Counted from the stretch's first letter, positions 1-14,373 are shown. The stretch: DNA of 64,000 bases from Anoplolepis gracilipes (GCF_047496725.1 NC_132975.1:5684001-5748000), one strand, 5' to 3'. Made by a program: numbers and translations. Notes: generated by a model from the sequence alone, not told the origin.

Positions 1-2432
1 AGCACGACGGCTACACCACCGTCGCGACGAGGGCGAGAAACCTCGAAGTTTTTAGCGAGGAACCAACAAGAGCGGGGGTGGCAAAGTTTTACATAGTTAT
101 TCCGGGTTATTAAATAACGTTACCCCCTCGTACACCTTCTTTCCCGTTGCTTCCCCTTCAGTAAATAGCGCTCGCCGAGACCACAGATAGACTAGGCAAT
201 AAAAAAGTATAGCTATGATCAGTAACTCGCAATATATTTCTCTTTTTTATGGAGAATTTTATTTCAGCATGTTTTAACATTACACCGTTAATATGGGTAG
301 AAACATTAAACGGGAGAAATATCAGTTTATTATTAGAAATTTCTCGAGATTGTGAGCGACGACAGCGATGATACCAACTCAGAGCAATATGCAAATCAGT
401 AAACTTTTTATCGCACGATTAATAACGGTGGGGAATCTTTGAATTAATTAGGCAGCATTTTACAACAATTTGCGGAAAGGAGAGCGAGAACGCGAGCCCC
501 GCTAGAAATAAAATTTACGCCATGCAATACAAGTGTACAATCGTTTCTCATGTTTGCCGTACCACGGATGATCGAAATACTGGAGGAGAAAGGCGGAGGT
601 ATACTTTAAGCGGCAATTGAGATCAAATTGAACTCTACCTGAGAGTAAAAGAAATCGAGGTGCAGTTACCTCTCGTTCGACTTTCACATTGGGCAATTCG
701 ATTACGAGTTATGAAAGCGATTTATACGGCGGGCACACATGTGTGTACATTATTATATTCAGCGTCCAGGTGTAAAATAATTTCGCGCCGTGAGGTTTTA
801 ATTTTCAACAGATAATAAATTTGCACGTATAATTGTGTGTTGTTCGAAAAAACATGTTTGTAACACAGTTTTCTGTCATTCAAATTCCTCGATTATATCT
901 ACTTCTTTAATCATAATAAAATAAGTATCTTATTCAGTGTCTTCGTTCAAGGCTACGGACTTTTAAAAAAAGTTTGTCTTGTTATATAATGTTTTACCGC
1001 ATCGTTATATATTTATTTAAAATAATCTCAACTTATTTTCATAAAGGTGTAATTAATCTTTAAATACCTAGATGCAAAATCGGTATAAGTAGAATCTCTA
1101 TAGAACCAGATATTTTAAAATGAAAAAAATTTCTATTTAAAGATGAAAATGATAATTTGCTACCTACAAGCAGGCAATATAACACATAAAAAAATATAAT
1201 AAATCCAATGTCAAATCGTCCTATTAACAGAAATGTCTTTTACGTCGTATAATTATATCGTGACTCATACCGTCACGTGAGATAACTCGTTATAAATGTA
1301 TGACATGCGAAGTGTTATTTAGCATTTTGGAAAAACGTAAAATTTTATCCGACTTATATTATCATGCAACATTATATTACATTATTATTAAAAAAATAAT
1401 GTATGAAATCTTAAATAATAAAGTTAAGTAAATAAAAACATTAAATAAAATTATTTAATTCTATTTATTGTTAGTAAATCTGTTTTTAAAATATTCGAGC
1501 ATTGTGCTCGCGAATATTTAATGCAGATTTGCGTCAGTAGCCCATTTTCGACGGCGCGATAATTACGTTTCTCATTCCGTGCCACTATTAGCTCCACTTT
1601 TCACGCTGCGCTGACGCAAAGTGCTTCTTTTCCAAGAAAACAAATTAAAAAGATTGGCATCAGGGCACTGTTGCCCAAGTTAATCGTAGAAGTGAAAAGC
1701 AAAATACGTCGTGCCTTATCGTGCGATAAGCGCACTCCAGACGTACGCGGGGAGCTTTTATATATTATGTAAGGTACATAAATTAAACGGAGCCCGTTTA
1801 ACATCGAAGAAACAAGGACAAAGAGTGACTGCTGCCACGTTGGCATAGAATCGACGAGGAATAAATTTAAACGCATCTGGCACCTAAATGTGTCTCGCGA
1901 AATTATTGCTCGGTTTGTGGCATACTCTCAAAGTTAAAAAAAAAATATCTGCATATGAATAAGTAGGAAAGAAGACGGATCAAGATTTCTTACTGTCATG
2001 CAAAATATATTCTTCTTTCACGGCTCAATGTAGGAAAATTTCGCACAAGCAAAATGACGGTAAATTTTTATCGGGAGTGTATAAAAAAAAAGTTTAACGC
2101 GTGTTTCATTGTCGTACCAAGAAAGAGAAGTGTGCTTTAAAATTAAACGTACCTTCATTCCGACTTTGCCTCTCGAGCGAGCCGTGAAAGTTTTATGAAT
2201 CCCGCGGAATGACTCTGCAAATGGTTCGAATGTAAAGAATCGCGCGCGCGTGCGTCTATACAAATAATACAAACTACATGTGTACAATGTATCATTGTTT
2301 AAAATTAATTCCATGAAAACATAGTTAAGAGCGATGATAATCTGCGATACGTATTAATCGCGGTCGGAGAATATTAATTTCCGGGATCGCGGCGGGGTCG
2401 AAATAATCCCTGTTGCATCTGAGAGTGAAAAC

Positions 2433-2456
2433 GAGAGAGAGAGAGAGAGAGAGAGA
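2433..2456. repeat. (GA)n microsatellite
   Basis: Twelve uninterrupted GA dinucleotides. It lies in noncoding sequence. Confidence 0.95.
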
Positions 2457-4374
2457 AGAAGAGTTAAATCAATACGACATCACAGTGACTATAATAGGTT
2501 TCTATCGTTGTGCTAGAATTAATACGCGCAAGGAACGATCGGCAGCGAGCTACTTCAATGCGCTTACGTGGGTGGCTCGTTATCAGCACAAATTACCTCT
2601 GCTCCTACGCGCTTAATTTAGTTCCGACCGTGCAATAATAATGTTCGCATGACCCGCGAAATTGCCGTGGATCGATGATAGCGACAATTTTAGATGAAAT
2701 CGAGTTATGCCGACAGAACGATCGCGATAAGACGTTCAATACGCCATTGTCTCCTTCGCTTGTATACTATAGGTATAACTCGCAATAATGTAATAGAAAT
2801 CCACTACATATGTAATATAGTTACATTTTGCTTTCGTTTCTTTTTTATTTAATTACTTTTAAAAATTACTTAATATGTAATTTATTTTATAAGGTATCTA
2901 ATTTTATAATCCAAAACAACTTTTTACAATTTTAAAATTATTAAATGCATCTTGCATACATTTAAACATATTATGAATAATATTATTAATATAAGCGCTT
3001 CGACACGCAATGTTCATTTATCGATAAAAATTGGAATATTTATTCAAAAAGATTTTTTCTTTTTTTTTCATCATTATGGAACAATCAAAGTTCCTCTTCT
3101 TATCAATAGTTCTAATTAAAAAATATATATGACGATATATAAAAATTTAACAGAGTAATAATGTGGCATGGAATATATTTTTCCGATTAATCACGAACAA
3201 ATACAGATTTTTCAAATGTTTAACGGAGACTTATCACAACACTGCTTATAGTGTGTCTTTGTTTAATCGCTACGAGAGACGCTACATGGTACATATACTT
3301 CGAATATAACCAGGTGCGTATTTCTGATGCTATCGGCTCGGAAACACGCCACGCGGCGCCGTACTGCGTACAATCAGCACCGCAATAAATTATGTTCCGC
3401 GTGTGTTCTTCGCATAGATCTTCAACGACGGGAAACCAAAAAGAGATACAAGGCGAGTTTGAAAAAGATGTCCGCCGACATACGTGGGAAATCTCTGTTG
3501 CTTCAAAGATAAAAAAATCAAGAGAACGTGATGTATTAAACAAAAATACGCGATCTACAGCGATATTCTGTAATATACTAACACATTTTATTTTTAATTT
3601 AACTTTTAAAACACCGCGATCGCGATTAAAACAGTTACAAATTTATATAATTTTTATGTTTGAGATAAAAAGATATAGAATCACAATCATCACGTATAAT
3701 GTAAGCGATAAGTTATTAATTTAAATATTTATCGCAGAATATTGTGATATGATATAGAGTAATATTATTCATTTGACAGAAAAAAAAAGAATCAGAATTT
3801 TAACAATTATGTAGTAGAAATAATTTGGGATTGAATTTAATTACAGCTCTGCGACTGTTCGGCGGCGGTTAATTTCTACCAGAGTTTCGGAACAAGTGAA
3901 AACTATAATTAGCCCATTACTCAATACTGAATGTGTTGAAAGTGATCCAAGGCCTCGACGAAAATACCGTGTCGGTCGGTAACCAAACGTTATTTCGCGA
4001 CTGACAAATCGCAATTGACGATCATGCCGGATTTAAATCGCGAGGAATCTTCAACTATATTCTTGCACGGCGTCAGAAATGATTACTTAACTTTACTTAA
4101 CTTTATTAATGTCTCAATTAAAAGCACTTATTCCCGGGTGAGTAGAAACTAATTTAGCGCGACAAAAATATCGCATTCTTCAATTAAGGGAAGTCGAGTA
4201 GCTAAGTGCCATAAGTGTTGAATAGATAATAATTTTTTATTTTTGTGTGTCATACTAATCAATGTTACATTTTGTTTATTTAAATAAAATGTCAGACGTT
4301 ATTTGGAATTAACACTATATTCAACCTAAGTTTTTAATAAATGGAGAGTTAGTACTTAGAATTTTCTCTCTCTC

Positions 4375-4377
<3 letters not shown>

Positions 4378-4407
<30 letters not shown>
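4378..4407. repeat. (GT)n microsatellite
   Basis: Fifteen uninterrupted GT units, preceded by a CT-rich run. Confidence 0.95.
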
Positions 4408-4410
<3 letters not shown>

Positions 4411-7400
4411 GATTACTTGTTTTATTAAATTTTTTTCTAAGAATCGTAAGAAGAATGTTTCCAAAATTCTATCCGCATATGTAATTTCAAAATAACTCGA
4501 ACTGACCAATTTTTTACATTTTTTTATATGATCATTTATACAACATAATTAGGAAGAAACGTTCAAAAAAGCAAAATGATCAAAGTCAAAGTAATCTGAA
4601 TTAAGTTTTCTTGCGATGAAGCAGCTTACAGATTGTGTTGAAATTATGAGTCGCGGGAATTTCCATCGGCGTGACCGGTCGACCTCTACTAGAGCTTCTT
4701 TACTCTGATACATCCGCAAAGTCGTAAAACCGAACCGAGAAGAACGAATCAAAGAGAACAAACACAAGAGAGAGCGGAAAAGACAGAGAAGACGGAAGGT
4801 TGACAAAGGTAAAGAAACAGAAGGAGACAAAATGATTGAGATAAAGTGGGAAAGACGTTAACTTGGCAGTAAAGAAAAGCCCGGACGACTGCTGTTCTGG
4901 TTTCTTCGCGACCCAATTGACGAGACTGCTCTTCTACAGCGTATTTTTCGAAAAACCAACGTTCTTCTCGAACTAGTTTCAATAGTAAGCGTTGTCGTAT
5001 ATATGTATCATAAGAATGTGTATCCTAGCCACGATTATAATTTTCGTCAATCGGATGCAACCAAAATTTCGAAATTAGTTACACGATATCGGTTGCGTGT
5101 ATGGAAAATTTAAAAAGAATGTTAGGAAAGATATCGTTATCAGTCAATACAAATAATGTTGCATCACTAGAACTTAAACATTGTCAGGTCTGTAAGTCGT
5201 AACATCACCGTAACGTTATGTTAACCGATAATGTACATAATTAAATTATGTAATTAAACACGATTGGAAAATATAGTACAATTCTCTGTCATGAACAGAG
5301 TGCCATGTTTCATAAGATTTGCAATCTAATATCGAGAGCAAATCAGAGCAAATTCTTTGATAAATTTTTAATTGATTTTATCGTTGAGAAGATTTAAACA
5401 GAAAAATAATATAAGACACTGTCTAATCCAAATATTAAAAAAAAAATTTCTTCTATAATTGATAATTAATGTAAAGCTAAATGTTGCATATCAAAATTTA
5501 AAAAAAGCATTACTTTTTAAAATCATATTATTACATTTATTATAACTTTTCAAGTAAAATGCATTTTTTAATAAGATTTTAATTTGATGTTTAAATAAAA
5601 AAAGAATAATAATAAAAAATTGTTCCAAATTCCTCAAAAGATATACTCTTGATATTTATCAAGATAAATTTATATACTATTGTTAAACACTAAGAGGCTA
5701 TCATACGGCTTCAATTACTTCGCCAAGGCCATCTGTTATACAAGGTATTATTGTGCCGAGATCCAATCTTTTATTGTACTTAATCGTGGCAACCGTAAAA
5801 CGTCGAAAGAGAGTAAATGATAAGATGTCGCAAGAAGAAGCAATAGCCTGATTGTATCGACATTAATAAGATTTTTACCAATAATAAATAAAAATAACAC
5901 ATGTAAAAAAATAATATAAATAACACATATTCTTTAAGTAATAATAAACATAATAATAAATAATAATTTAAATGATAATAAAATAATTTTTCAAATCTGT
6001 AATATCTGTTATTCTATTATTATTAACAAAATATTATTAAGCCTCATATCTCATTGATAGTAAAATCAGGCTTCTTCTCACGTTTCTAGATTGTATATCG
6101 TTTTCGAAATCATCGCTCGGGGGCAACCAAGAAAACGTCGCAGTGACGATGATAAAAAAAAAAAAAGTTCCACGGTTACGCAAAGCCGCGACATCGGATT
6201 AACAGTTTCGACACGCAACGATGCACCTGTATAGCGATTTTCGTGACGTCGTGGTAATTTGGTGTGTTTAGCGAACGACTTGACGAGTCATTAAACAGAA
6301 AACACTGGCAATTAATTATCACGTTTGCGTAATCGCCGCTCGGCGGCGGTAGAGAGGTGTGGTTGCGCAACTATCGCTCATTCTGCTCTGTTCTCTCCCT
6401 CCCGCTATTCTCATCCTCCCAAAATCCCCCGCCGATTCCTCCTCTCGCCTCTCTCATCCTTTCCATCCGGTATCAATCATCTCGCGACTCCAACTATGCG
6501 TATCAATAATTTTAATTTTTCTCTGCTAATGCGATCTCATAAATCTCCGATACGTTTGTTTTTTTCTTTCCTTTCCTTAACCAATTCATGAAAATATATT
6601 TTTTAAAGCATATTAAAAGAATATTTTAATTCTTTAAAATGTGTATGATATAAAAGATAATTTTATTGGATAATTTATAGAAAATAAATAAATATGCAAT
6701 GTGCATATGTATTAAATTTTAAATCAACTTGCTTTGACTACTATGCTTGTTTAGATTTAAGAAAACGCTGGTACATTTGTATAAAAGACTTATCTCAATT
6801 TCTATTGAATTTTATCGTAACGCGGATCATGATCATAGAATAGGATTACGGAGCGCGGATCAACGTGTGTAGCGGATCAACTGACATTTCATAAACTAAC
6901 GAGTTACGTCAGAATCGTGTAGAAATTCGTAAAAGGAATTAGTCGAGAGGTAACCGCTTAAGAGCCTAGTTACCGACCATAATGGTCTGATTGCCATTCG
7001 TTCGAAATGTCCGGCGACAACAGATCCGATCACGAGTTTTAACCTTCCGTTTGTTTGCACGTGCTCTGTCGAGTAATAGTGTTACGCAACACATTGATAT
7101 CATTTAACGACACTCGTTGAGCATACAAGTGCTCACATCTATAAAAAGTATTATATAATTATATCATTTTTTAATATAACAATTATTACAAATTGATAGA
7201 GTAAAAAAAATTAATTGAATTATATTATAATAACAAAATAATTATAATTGTAAAAGAAACAAACAATATATACATATATATATATATATTAAAAAAATTA
7301 AAATGTAAATTGAATGAAAAATTTCTTCTTTGTTAATTACTCTATACTTGTTTTTCAAGTTTAAAAGATTTTGATATTTATTATTAGTTTATATGATTTT

Positions 7401-7939
7401 TTTAATATTAATGTCACCAAATTTTAGCTTATGTAAGATTATGACTTGTCAGACTCAATTGTATTTCAAAATATATTTAACAACAGCAACATCTAACAAG
7501 TATATTCTAATGAATATTCAGAAAAATTCAGTGAATGATAATAACAACAAATATTTTAATTACAAAGTATTTATTGCTATTATTATTAGCCTCATTCAGT
7601 AGGCTCTTATATTTTCGTATTCTTATAAATCTTATATTCTCGTATTCTTGAAAGTCTTTTACCTCAATCGAACGTAACAGATCAAAGGATTCAATAAGAA
7701 TACCAATTACTATTTCGTTCCAGGTGACTAGTCTATATATTTAAAAGATCGACACAATGGACAAACAGATCAAGACCTGTGGTAAAAAAGAAGAGAAGCG
7801 AAAAAGGATAAAAATGAGACAAAAAGGAAAAAAAAAATTCGTCGCGGTCGGCAGAGTTAAGGGGCAAGCGGCATGATAGGAGGGCGCCTGGACATGGTCA
7901 GCGAGGTAAAAGTCTCAGACATTCTCTAGCATGTATACC

Positions 7940-7942
<3 letters not shown>

Positions 7943-7976
<34 letters not shown>
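7943..7976. repeat. (AG)n microsatellite
   Basis: Seventeen AG dinucleotides inside a purine-rich segment at roughly 7.77-8.08 kb. Confidence 0.95.
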
Positions 7977-7981
<5 letters not shown>

Positions 7982-10900
7982 AGGGACCAATACATATTAT
8001 AAATCAAGAAGCCCGTGCGTTCCATAAAGGAAATGTCGATGGCAAAGAAAGAGAGAAGACGCGCCTGGCAGGAGAAAGAAGAGAGGGATAGAACTTGTGT
8101 GTGGTGTGTGTGCGGTCACGATCGTACATCACCGCCGGTATTTACGAGGTACCACCGTAAATCAATGATCGCACAAGCAACGCGCGCGATTCAACGAAAT
8201 TCCTCGTCCCTTCCTGCTTATACACTCCCCTTCCTTTGCTTCCTGTACACGAGAAAACTCGTTGGTTCCTTCTCTCACTATCCTGCGATACATAGTCTTT
8301 TTCGACGAAATCGATGAGCAATCTTGAAAAAATTGCCCTCCGTGAGCAACAAAATACCCATAAATCAACCTTAGATTCCTATTTAATCTATAGATTGTAT
8401 ATGCAAAGCATTCAGCGTTTAATTGCAAGATTTTCAATTAATTCTTTTTTTGCAATTTAATTCAATTAAATACAATGTATATTATTTTTTACTACTTATG
8501 ATTTTATTATTTATGGCTCTATATAAGTTTCTTTAAAAATGTTGTATTTTTATATTACATATAAAATGTAACCTACTTAAACGTACACACAAATAACTAT
8601 GTAAATATTTATATAGCCATATATGTGTGTAACCTACTTCTAATACATGCATAGAATTCATTATGCACGCAATTTTCTTTCTTCAAATTTATGTGCGTAA
8701 ATTATTTGCGCGCATATTTTAATTTATCTTTGATTATATGTCACGAAAATAATTAACAAAAAAGAGACGCAAAAAAAAAAAAATTCATTTTGTATGCCGA
8801 GCGAAACTAAAGAGTGACCGCGCGAATCGCTAATTCAGTCTAAAGAGATACGATGGACCGAGAAAAAAGGTCGGACCAACACGCACACACAATCAGATTC
8901 GTTTAAGGCTAAGCATTGTTTGTTCGGGCCCTTTAAACGTTTTTTAAAGCGTGACTCTCCTGCCAACCCGGAAAGGATCGTTTTAACGAGGAGGTTTTAG
9001 GACAGACAGAACAGGTCAGATCTCCTACGCTGCAGTTCTACGGTTACGCCACGAGGCGTTGCCCTTTATGCTTCTCGCGCTTCTGACTCCCAAGAATCAG
9101 CCCAACTGCCTTTCCGCCACACAAAGGCGAAGGTTGCTGCTTCTCGCAGCTGATCCTCTAAATCATATTACGCGATCGTCGAGGATAAGCCTGTCTACCA
9201 ATCATGCCTCCCCCTCAAGGAAAATCTTCTCAATCTTCGTACGTAACGCGAAACGCGACATATTAAAACAGGATTTGAGAGTATCAGAAAGATTTAACTT
9301 AAATAGGTAAATATTTTAATGGCTAAAAACAAGTCGACGAGTTTCAATTATATTCCGTATACCTACTTTTATCACTTGATTTTGCAATAAATTTTAATTC
9401 ATAATTATGTTCAAAAAATCACTTAAAAAATATTATATTTTTTAATCAATTAATCGTATGTGTAGTAATTTTATGTGCATAGATTCTTCTTCTATTAATT
9501 TTTCTTTTCAACTTTTTGTATTCTTACAAAATTCATGTCATATTTGTTGTTTATTAACATCCTTGCATTACAAAGCAACGGATCTATCGTGCTGCGTTTG
9601 AGGAAAAAATTTTTAAAGTTATATACATACATCAGTGCCTATTGTCTACAAATCACATTAATGTCATATAGATTTTTTTTCTATTGTGCACTTTTAAAGT
9701 AAACATGCCTTTGCATTCCTAACGCAAACTATGCGAAGTATCGCATCTCGATAAAGGCAGTCGGAGAAGAAAAAGAATTGGCACAGCGACGGAAGATGAA
9801 AGTGACCGTTTTAAAGATTTTTTCAAAAGAACTATAAAAAATACAATAAGTTAGAAGTTAGGTAAGAAGACGACTTCTAGACGTTTTCCACGTGCAGGGA
9901 AAAGAAAAGGAAAGGGAACAAGGGGATGCAAAGCCGAACCTTCTGAATTTGAGAAAAGTCGTGTTTTTTTGCATGGTCAGATTACAAGAAATCAAAATGT
10001 GAAAAAAAAACCTTGTAACCTTTTTAAGATCTCTCTGAACAGCTGACTGGTCTAAATTTAGATAATTATGCACGCACGTGCGTTGCCTATTCTCTCAAAG
10101 CGTTACACGTTATTTTCGAGGCGCGTGTAAGCATCATGAAAAGAAATAAATAACATGTCGCTCAGAGCTTTCCATGTTTCGATCAATCGCCGGTAGCAAT
10201 ATAGAAAAATTTTTAATGATTAAAATTGTCATAATTTCATTTGTGAATTTCGGGAATATTTAATTATAGATATAGGTTACTCCAATTGTTTTGAATAAAT
10301 AAATCATATTTGCTTATGATGTCGAAAATATAGGAATTTGATAAGATTGTACAATTTTCGTACAAAAATAGTTAATCCATAAAATAGCGAAGAGAATTTT
10401 GATAAATTGACAATAAAATGCAACACCTTTCATGTTACCGAATCAAGAGTTGCATGTATAATTAATTATTTCAAATTTTGTAAATCAATCAATCTTCGTA
10501 TACATATATATACACACCAATTACATCGGTTCCGATAGGAATATAACAGACTTGCTAACACACTAAAACTGGCCGTAGTTCAATTCCATTAGCGAAATTA
10601 AAGCTACACGCGCTTTAATTTCGGGTCGATGCTTCGAGTAGGCGAGTCACTCTGTTAAGTCGAGACGAATTAAAAGCGTCCGCTAATACGGCCCATTTAA
10701 CTTTATACGTTTGAGTCATTTTCATGAAGCAGGAAAAGAGGAACGCAAAGATGTTTCTCGTTCCAAGAAATCGGCCCCACATTTCGAGCGTACATGTATT
10801 ACGCAAGCATTAGGCCAGTGGTTACCAACTCGCTCCGTCAAAATGATGAAAAATGTATTAGGATAATTGAAAAAGTTGAAGAATATTTTTCGCGAAAAAA

Positions 10901-11055
10901 AAAAATTAACGTAATAATTAATAATTAATTCTACACAATATACGATCAATAATCTTATTAATAAAAATTCCTTTAGCATCGCCTATAAATATAGCTGGCG
11001 AACCGGGTTGAGAACCACTGACTATAAATAATAGCGGCACGCATTGAAAACTCAC

Positions 11056-12359
11056 CTGATGTAAATGATGACCCCGTTGGTGCATATCCTTTTCCAACCA
11101 CGTGGCACGGTGATCGCCGTGGACTGTTGTTGCTGTTGCTGCTGCGTAATCACCGTACTGCCGTTCATTGTCAACACCACTGCGTTATGCTGCACACCGT
11201 TACTACCGTTATTGTTATTACCGTTGACACGCAACGGCGGCTGCTGCCGCGCAGCCTGCTGCGCGCACGCACTACCACCTCCGGGATGATTGTTATTCGC
11301 CGGCAAAACAGCGTCGTGTTGTCCCACCGGCTGCTGATGACTCTGACTCTCATCAGGGCTGCTGAGGCTGCTGTAAGTCGTTGACGATTCGTCGGATCGT
11401 ATCGAGTCGCAACCACCGATTATCGCACCACTACCGATATCACCAACACCGATAACCGTCGCGCTTGACGCTGATGACGAGGAAGCGGCCTGCTGATTAT
11501 CGAAATTGTCCTGCTGCCGGCCCTTGTCATCTCCTACGGCCTGTTGCTCACCGTTTTGAAGCACGATACCGTTGCTACCGGACGTGGACGTACCATAGGC
11601 GATGCAACCGTCGTCGCCGAGAAGCGCTACGTCATCAGGATTCGATTGCGCGACGATTCTATTAGCCGTCGTAGCGTTGTACGTCTCGCTACTTATCCTC
11701 GCCGAGTACACATCACCGTGCTGGAGTCGTGTCTGATAGGTCTTGGCGCCAGATGCCATCAGATCGTTGCCGAGGCTGTCCGCCGTCGAATCTCCGTTCT
11801 CCGGCGCTCGCTTGTTTTCGCGCGACGTCATCATCGTCGACATCGCCGCCGTGGTGCACGTCGATTGCCCCAGGTTGGCCTGTCGATACAGCATCGCGTA
11901 ATCGTCCTCGTCCTCCTCGTTAGCAACTAGAGAGGAAGCTCGCTTGGCTTCGCTGCCATCCGCGTTGGTATTCACCGTCGTTGCCGTCGTTGTTGCCGTC
12001 ATCATCGTCGTCGTCGTCGTCGTCGTCGTCGTGGTTTCGTGCGACGGTTTCAGACGACAACAACCGATCGCGGGGGTGGTGACGTTGTTCCCTACGTTGA
12101 CTCCGCCGCCACTGCCGTCGGCGCAGTATACGGCGGTTTTGGCGGGAAAGGCCGTCGCAGCCGCCTGCGCCGTCGCCACCTGCGGCGCCTGCAAAATGCT
12201 GGCGTATTGCGTCGTCTGCTGCTGATGCTGCTGCGGCTGCGACTGATAACCGACCGCGATAGCGGCAGCAGCGGTCGCGGCGACATTCTGACCCACCGCC
12301 GTGGCGTACGCGAAATTCTCCCCCGACACGTACACTAGAACGCTATTTTGCTGTATAGC

Positions 12360-12399
<40 letters not shown>

Positions 12400-12527
12400 G
12401 AATGATGGGATTGTTGTTGCTGCCGCTGTTGCACTTGTTGCGGATGCTGATGATGTTGTTGGTGATGCTGATGGCCGTGACTCGGGGGAGCAGGGAGCGT
12501 GGACGGCTGCTCAGGCTTGCCGGCCAT
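11056..12527 (-). CDS. sba: First coding exon of an MBD5/6-like (six-banded type) methyl-CpG-binding-domain protein
   Basis: The frame opens at an ATG at 12,527 and runs 490 codons plus two bases to a consensus donor (ATCAG|GTGAGT) at 11,056/11,055. The product starts MAGKPEQP. It then has a His/Gln-rich region with 13 consecutive Gln (CAG codons), Ala-rich and poly-Thr runs, an acidic EEDEDD patch, a Ser-rich low-complexity middle and a second poly-Gln block. It ends in VPRGWKRICTNGVIIYI, which matches the opening strand of the methyl-CpG-binding domain in the animal MBD5/MBD6 family. That family continues with Ser-Pro-Ser-Gly at this point, and the split codon AG|N can encode that Ser. In mammals and flies MBD5/6 proteins associate with the Polycomb PR-DUB deubiquitinase; the same role here is inference. 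The rest of the domain must come from exons not found in the window, so this entry is partial. Vertebrate MBD5 has only a short leader before the domain, so the roughly 470-residue extension is notable. BAZ2-type MBD proteins are a less likely alternative. Confidence 0.72.
12361..12399. repeat. CAG/CTG repeat coding poly-Gln
   Basis: Thirteen pure CTG units on the plus strand, read on the minus strand as CAG codons for 13 Gln inside the MBD-protein exon. Because it is pure and coding, it is likely to vary in length between individuals (inference). Confidence 0.95.
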
Positions 12528-12966
12528 GGTCCAGGTCCACCAGCGCTGCGGATGACCCCGACGACACCCACGACAACATCACTGGCACAACGTGGCACGT
12601 AGCTCGCCTACGTGGAGACACAGCCGACGGATACTGCCGCATCCTCCGCAGGCACGATCCTCACGCGCTCCACGATGATCTTGGCAATGGTGTTGGGATC
12701 GTCACGCGTTTGCCGTTCTTCCACGTCCCGTTGTGTTTCTCCGCGCGGCACTCGTAGCACGACATAATATACGACGAATCGCGATAATCCACGTGCTCGC
12801 GTTCTCTACGTAACTCAAAACCGGCGCGTGTTTGCCGCGCGTAGTACACACCGTGTTTGCCAGTACTCGCCGGTCAATGGCCGTCTAACCTCCTTGACGC
12901 GGCGGGGATCGCCGTGCATGGCGCGAGATGCGCCAACGACGTGTTTCTGCCGCGAGGAAAGTTGGC

Positions 12967-12994
12967 GGCGATCGGCGATCGGCGATCGGCGATC
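12967..12994. repeat. Tandem heptamer GGCGATC x4
   Basis: Four exact head-to-tail copies of GGCGATC inside the CpG island. CGATCG-like overlaps make the block partly self-complementary. Confidence 0.95.
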
Positions 12995-14180
12995 GGCTCG
13001 CCGGCTCGCACGCTTCACTTATCTTCTTTCTCCTCTTTCTCGCGAAGATATCTGTCTCGATGCGCGCTCATCAAAATGTAGTCGTCGTAGCTCGCGACAC
13101 GTCGACACACACAACGTACACGTACGCGATGGAAATTTGAGATGCCGCCATCGGAGCCAGCCGGCTCTGACGTCTTTCACTTTATCGTCGACTTCTCCTC
13201 TTTGAAAACCACCCGGTCTCGCGATATTCGTACGCCGAATCCTTTTGCCGCGTCGCGGATGAGCGTGGCGAATCGTTACGCGGCATATTCGTTCCGATGG
13301 AAACGGCGCCGAGCAAGGTCGCGACAGCCGCTGTCAAGTTCGCTCGAAGCTCTCATAACCGGCGCGGTCTGACGCGAGCTGCGTAGGCGAGTCGCTTGTC
13401 TATCGGAAGGAATTGCGTCGCCGAGCGCGCGCGAGAGAACGCAAGGTCTCGCTCGAGCGACTCAAGGTGACGGTCCACGCCACCCACCCAACTCCCCGGT
13501 TCTTGTTCGCTCGAAATCGACGAACGAACGAACAAGATCTCACGTATTATCGCACACACGCGCACTTGCACCGTCGCTTCGCGCGCGACGTCTACTACGT
13601 CGCGGTTAAATCGGAGAGAAGAATCTACCAAAGAGATTAATACAGATAAAGAATGATGTTATCGAGCTCGCGGGAACCACTACTATTAAATTACCCTCAC
13701 TTCACGTTGCAAGAGAGTCAACACACTGATAGGTCATGTCAATGACGCCACGGTTCGAGTCCCGTTTTTTCACTCACATACTACGCCACACTTGGTCCCG
13801 TATCACGTAACATTTCCAAGGCTCGATTTTTCGCGCACTCGATCGTGTCATCGATCGATCTAGGGAGCATTCGCGGTCGCCGAAGGTGAAGAAACGAAAC
13901 GTCGCGTTACAACGATCACGATCGCGCGAGCCTCACTATATCGCGGCCGGACGACGAGCCATCTCCCTCGACACTGACTGCGTATAGCGTATACGATACG
14001 CGGTTTAATCGCGCCGGACCACTCGGCTCGAGTCGTCCCAAGTCGGCGCTCGATCGGTAATATGGCGCGAACGCGCTCGCCGCGCGTACAAAAAGAAAAA
14101 AAAACACCGCCGGCGTAACGATTCGGGTTAAATCGCGCACGGACGGACGAACGTCGTGTTATGACGCTGTGTCATCGTCA

Positions 14181-14320
14181 CAGCAGCAGCAGCATCACGA
14201 CCACCACCACCACCACTCTTTTACCACCACCACCATTACCACTGCCTCGTGCCGCGCGACCACCACTACCAACGACCACTATTTCTCCTCTACGGCTGCT
14301 ACTACTACTACCACCACCAT

Positions 14321-14373
<53 letters not shown>

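Larger units (their letters stand above)
1..11055. other. Gene-poor AT-rich stretch, probable long intron
   Basis: No convincing exon was recognised on either strand. Short open frames exist, but none shows a family motif plus splice signals. The preceding coding exon (minus strand, ending at 11,056) has a clean donor whose partner must lie at lower coordinates, so most or all of this stretch is probably intron of that gene. Modestly GC-richer patches near 8.8-9.3 kb and 4.6-4.9 kb might be regulatory but carry no motif I can name. The rest is AT-rich sequence with simple repeats, listed separately. Confidence 0.5.

Noticed and set aside
7877..7908. Short plus-strand frame MIGGRLDMVSE followed by GTAAAA
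   Set aside because: Too short, weak donor, and stops soon after; no homology recognised.
12815..13640. Many overlapping open frames on both strands of the CpG island
   Set aside because: Several frames are open at once, Arg/Ser-rich and motif-free, as expected by chance.
13735..13770. tRNA-like T-loop word GGTTCGAGTCCCG
   Set aside because: No matching box A upstream, the T stem pairs poorly and no acceptor stem can be drawn.
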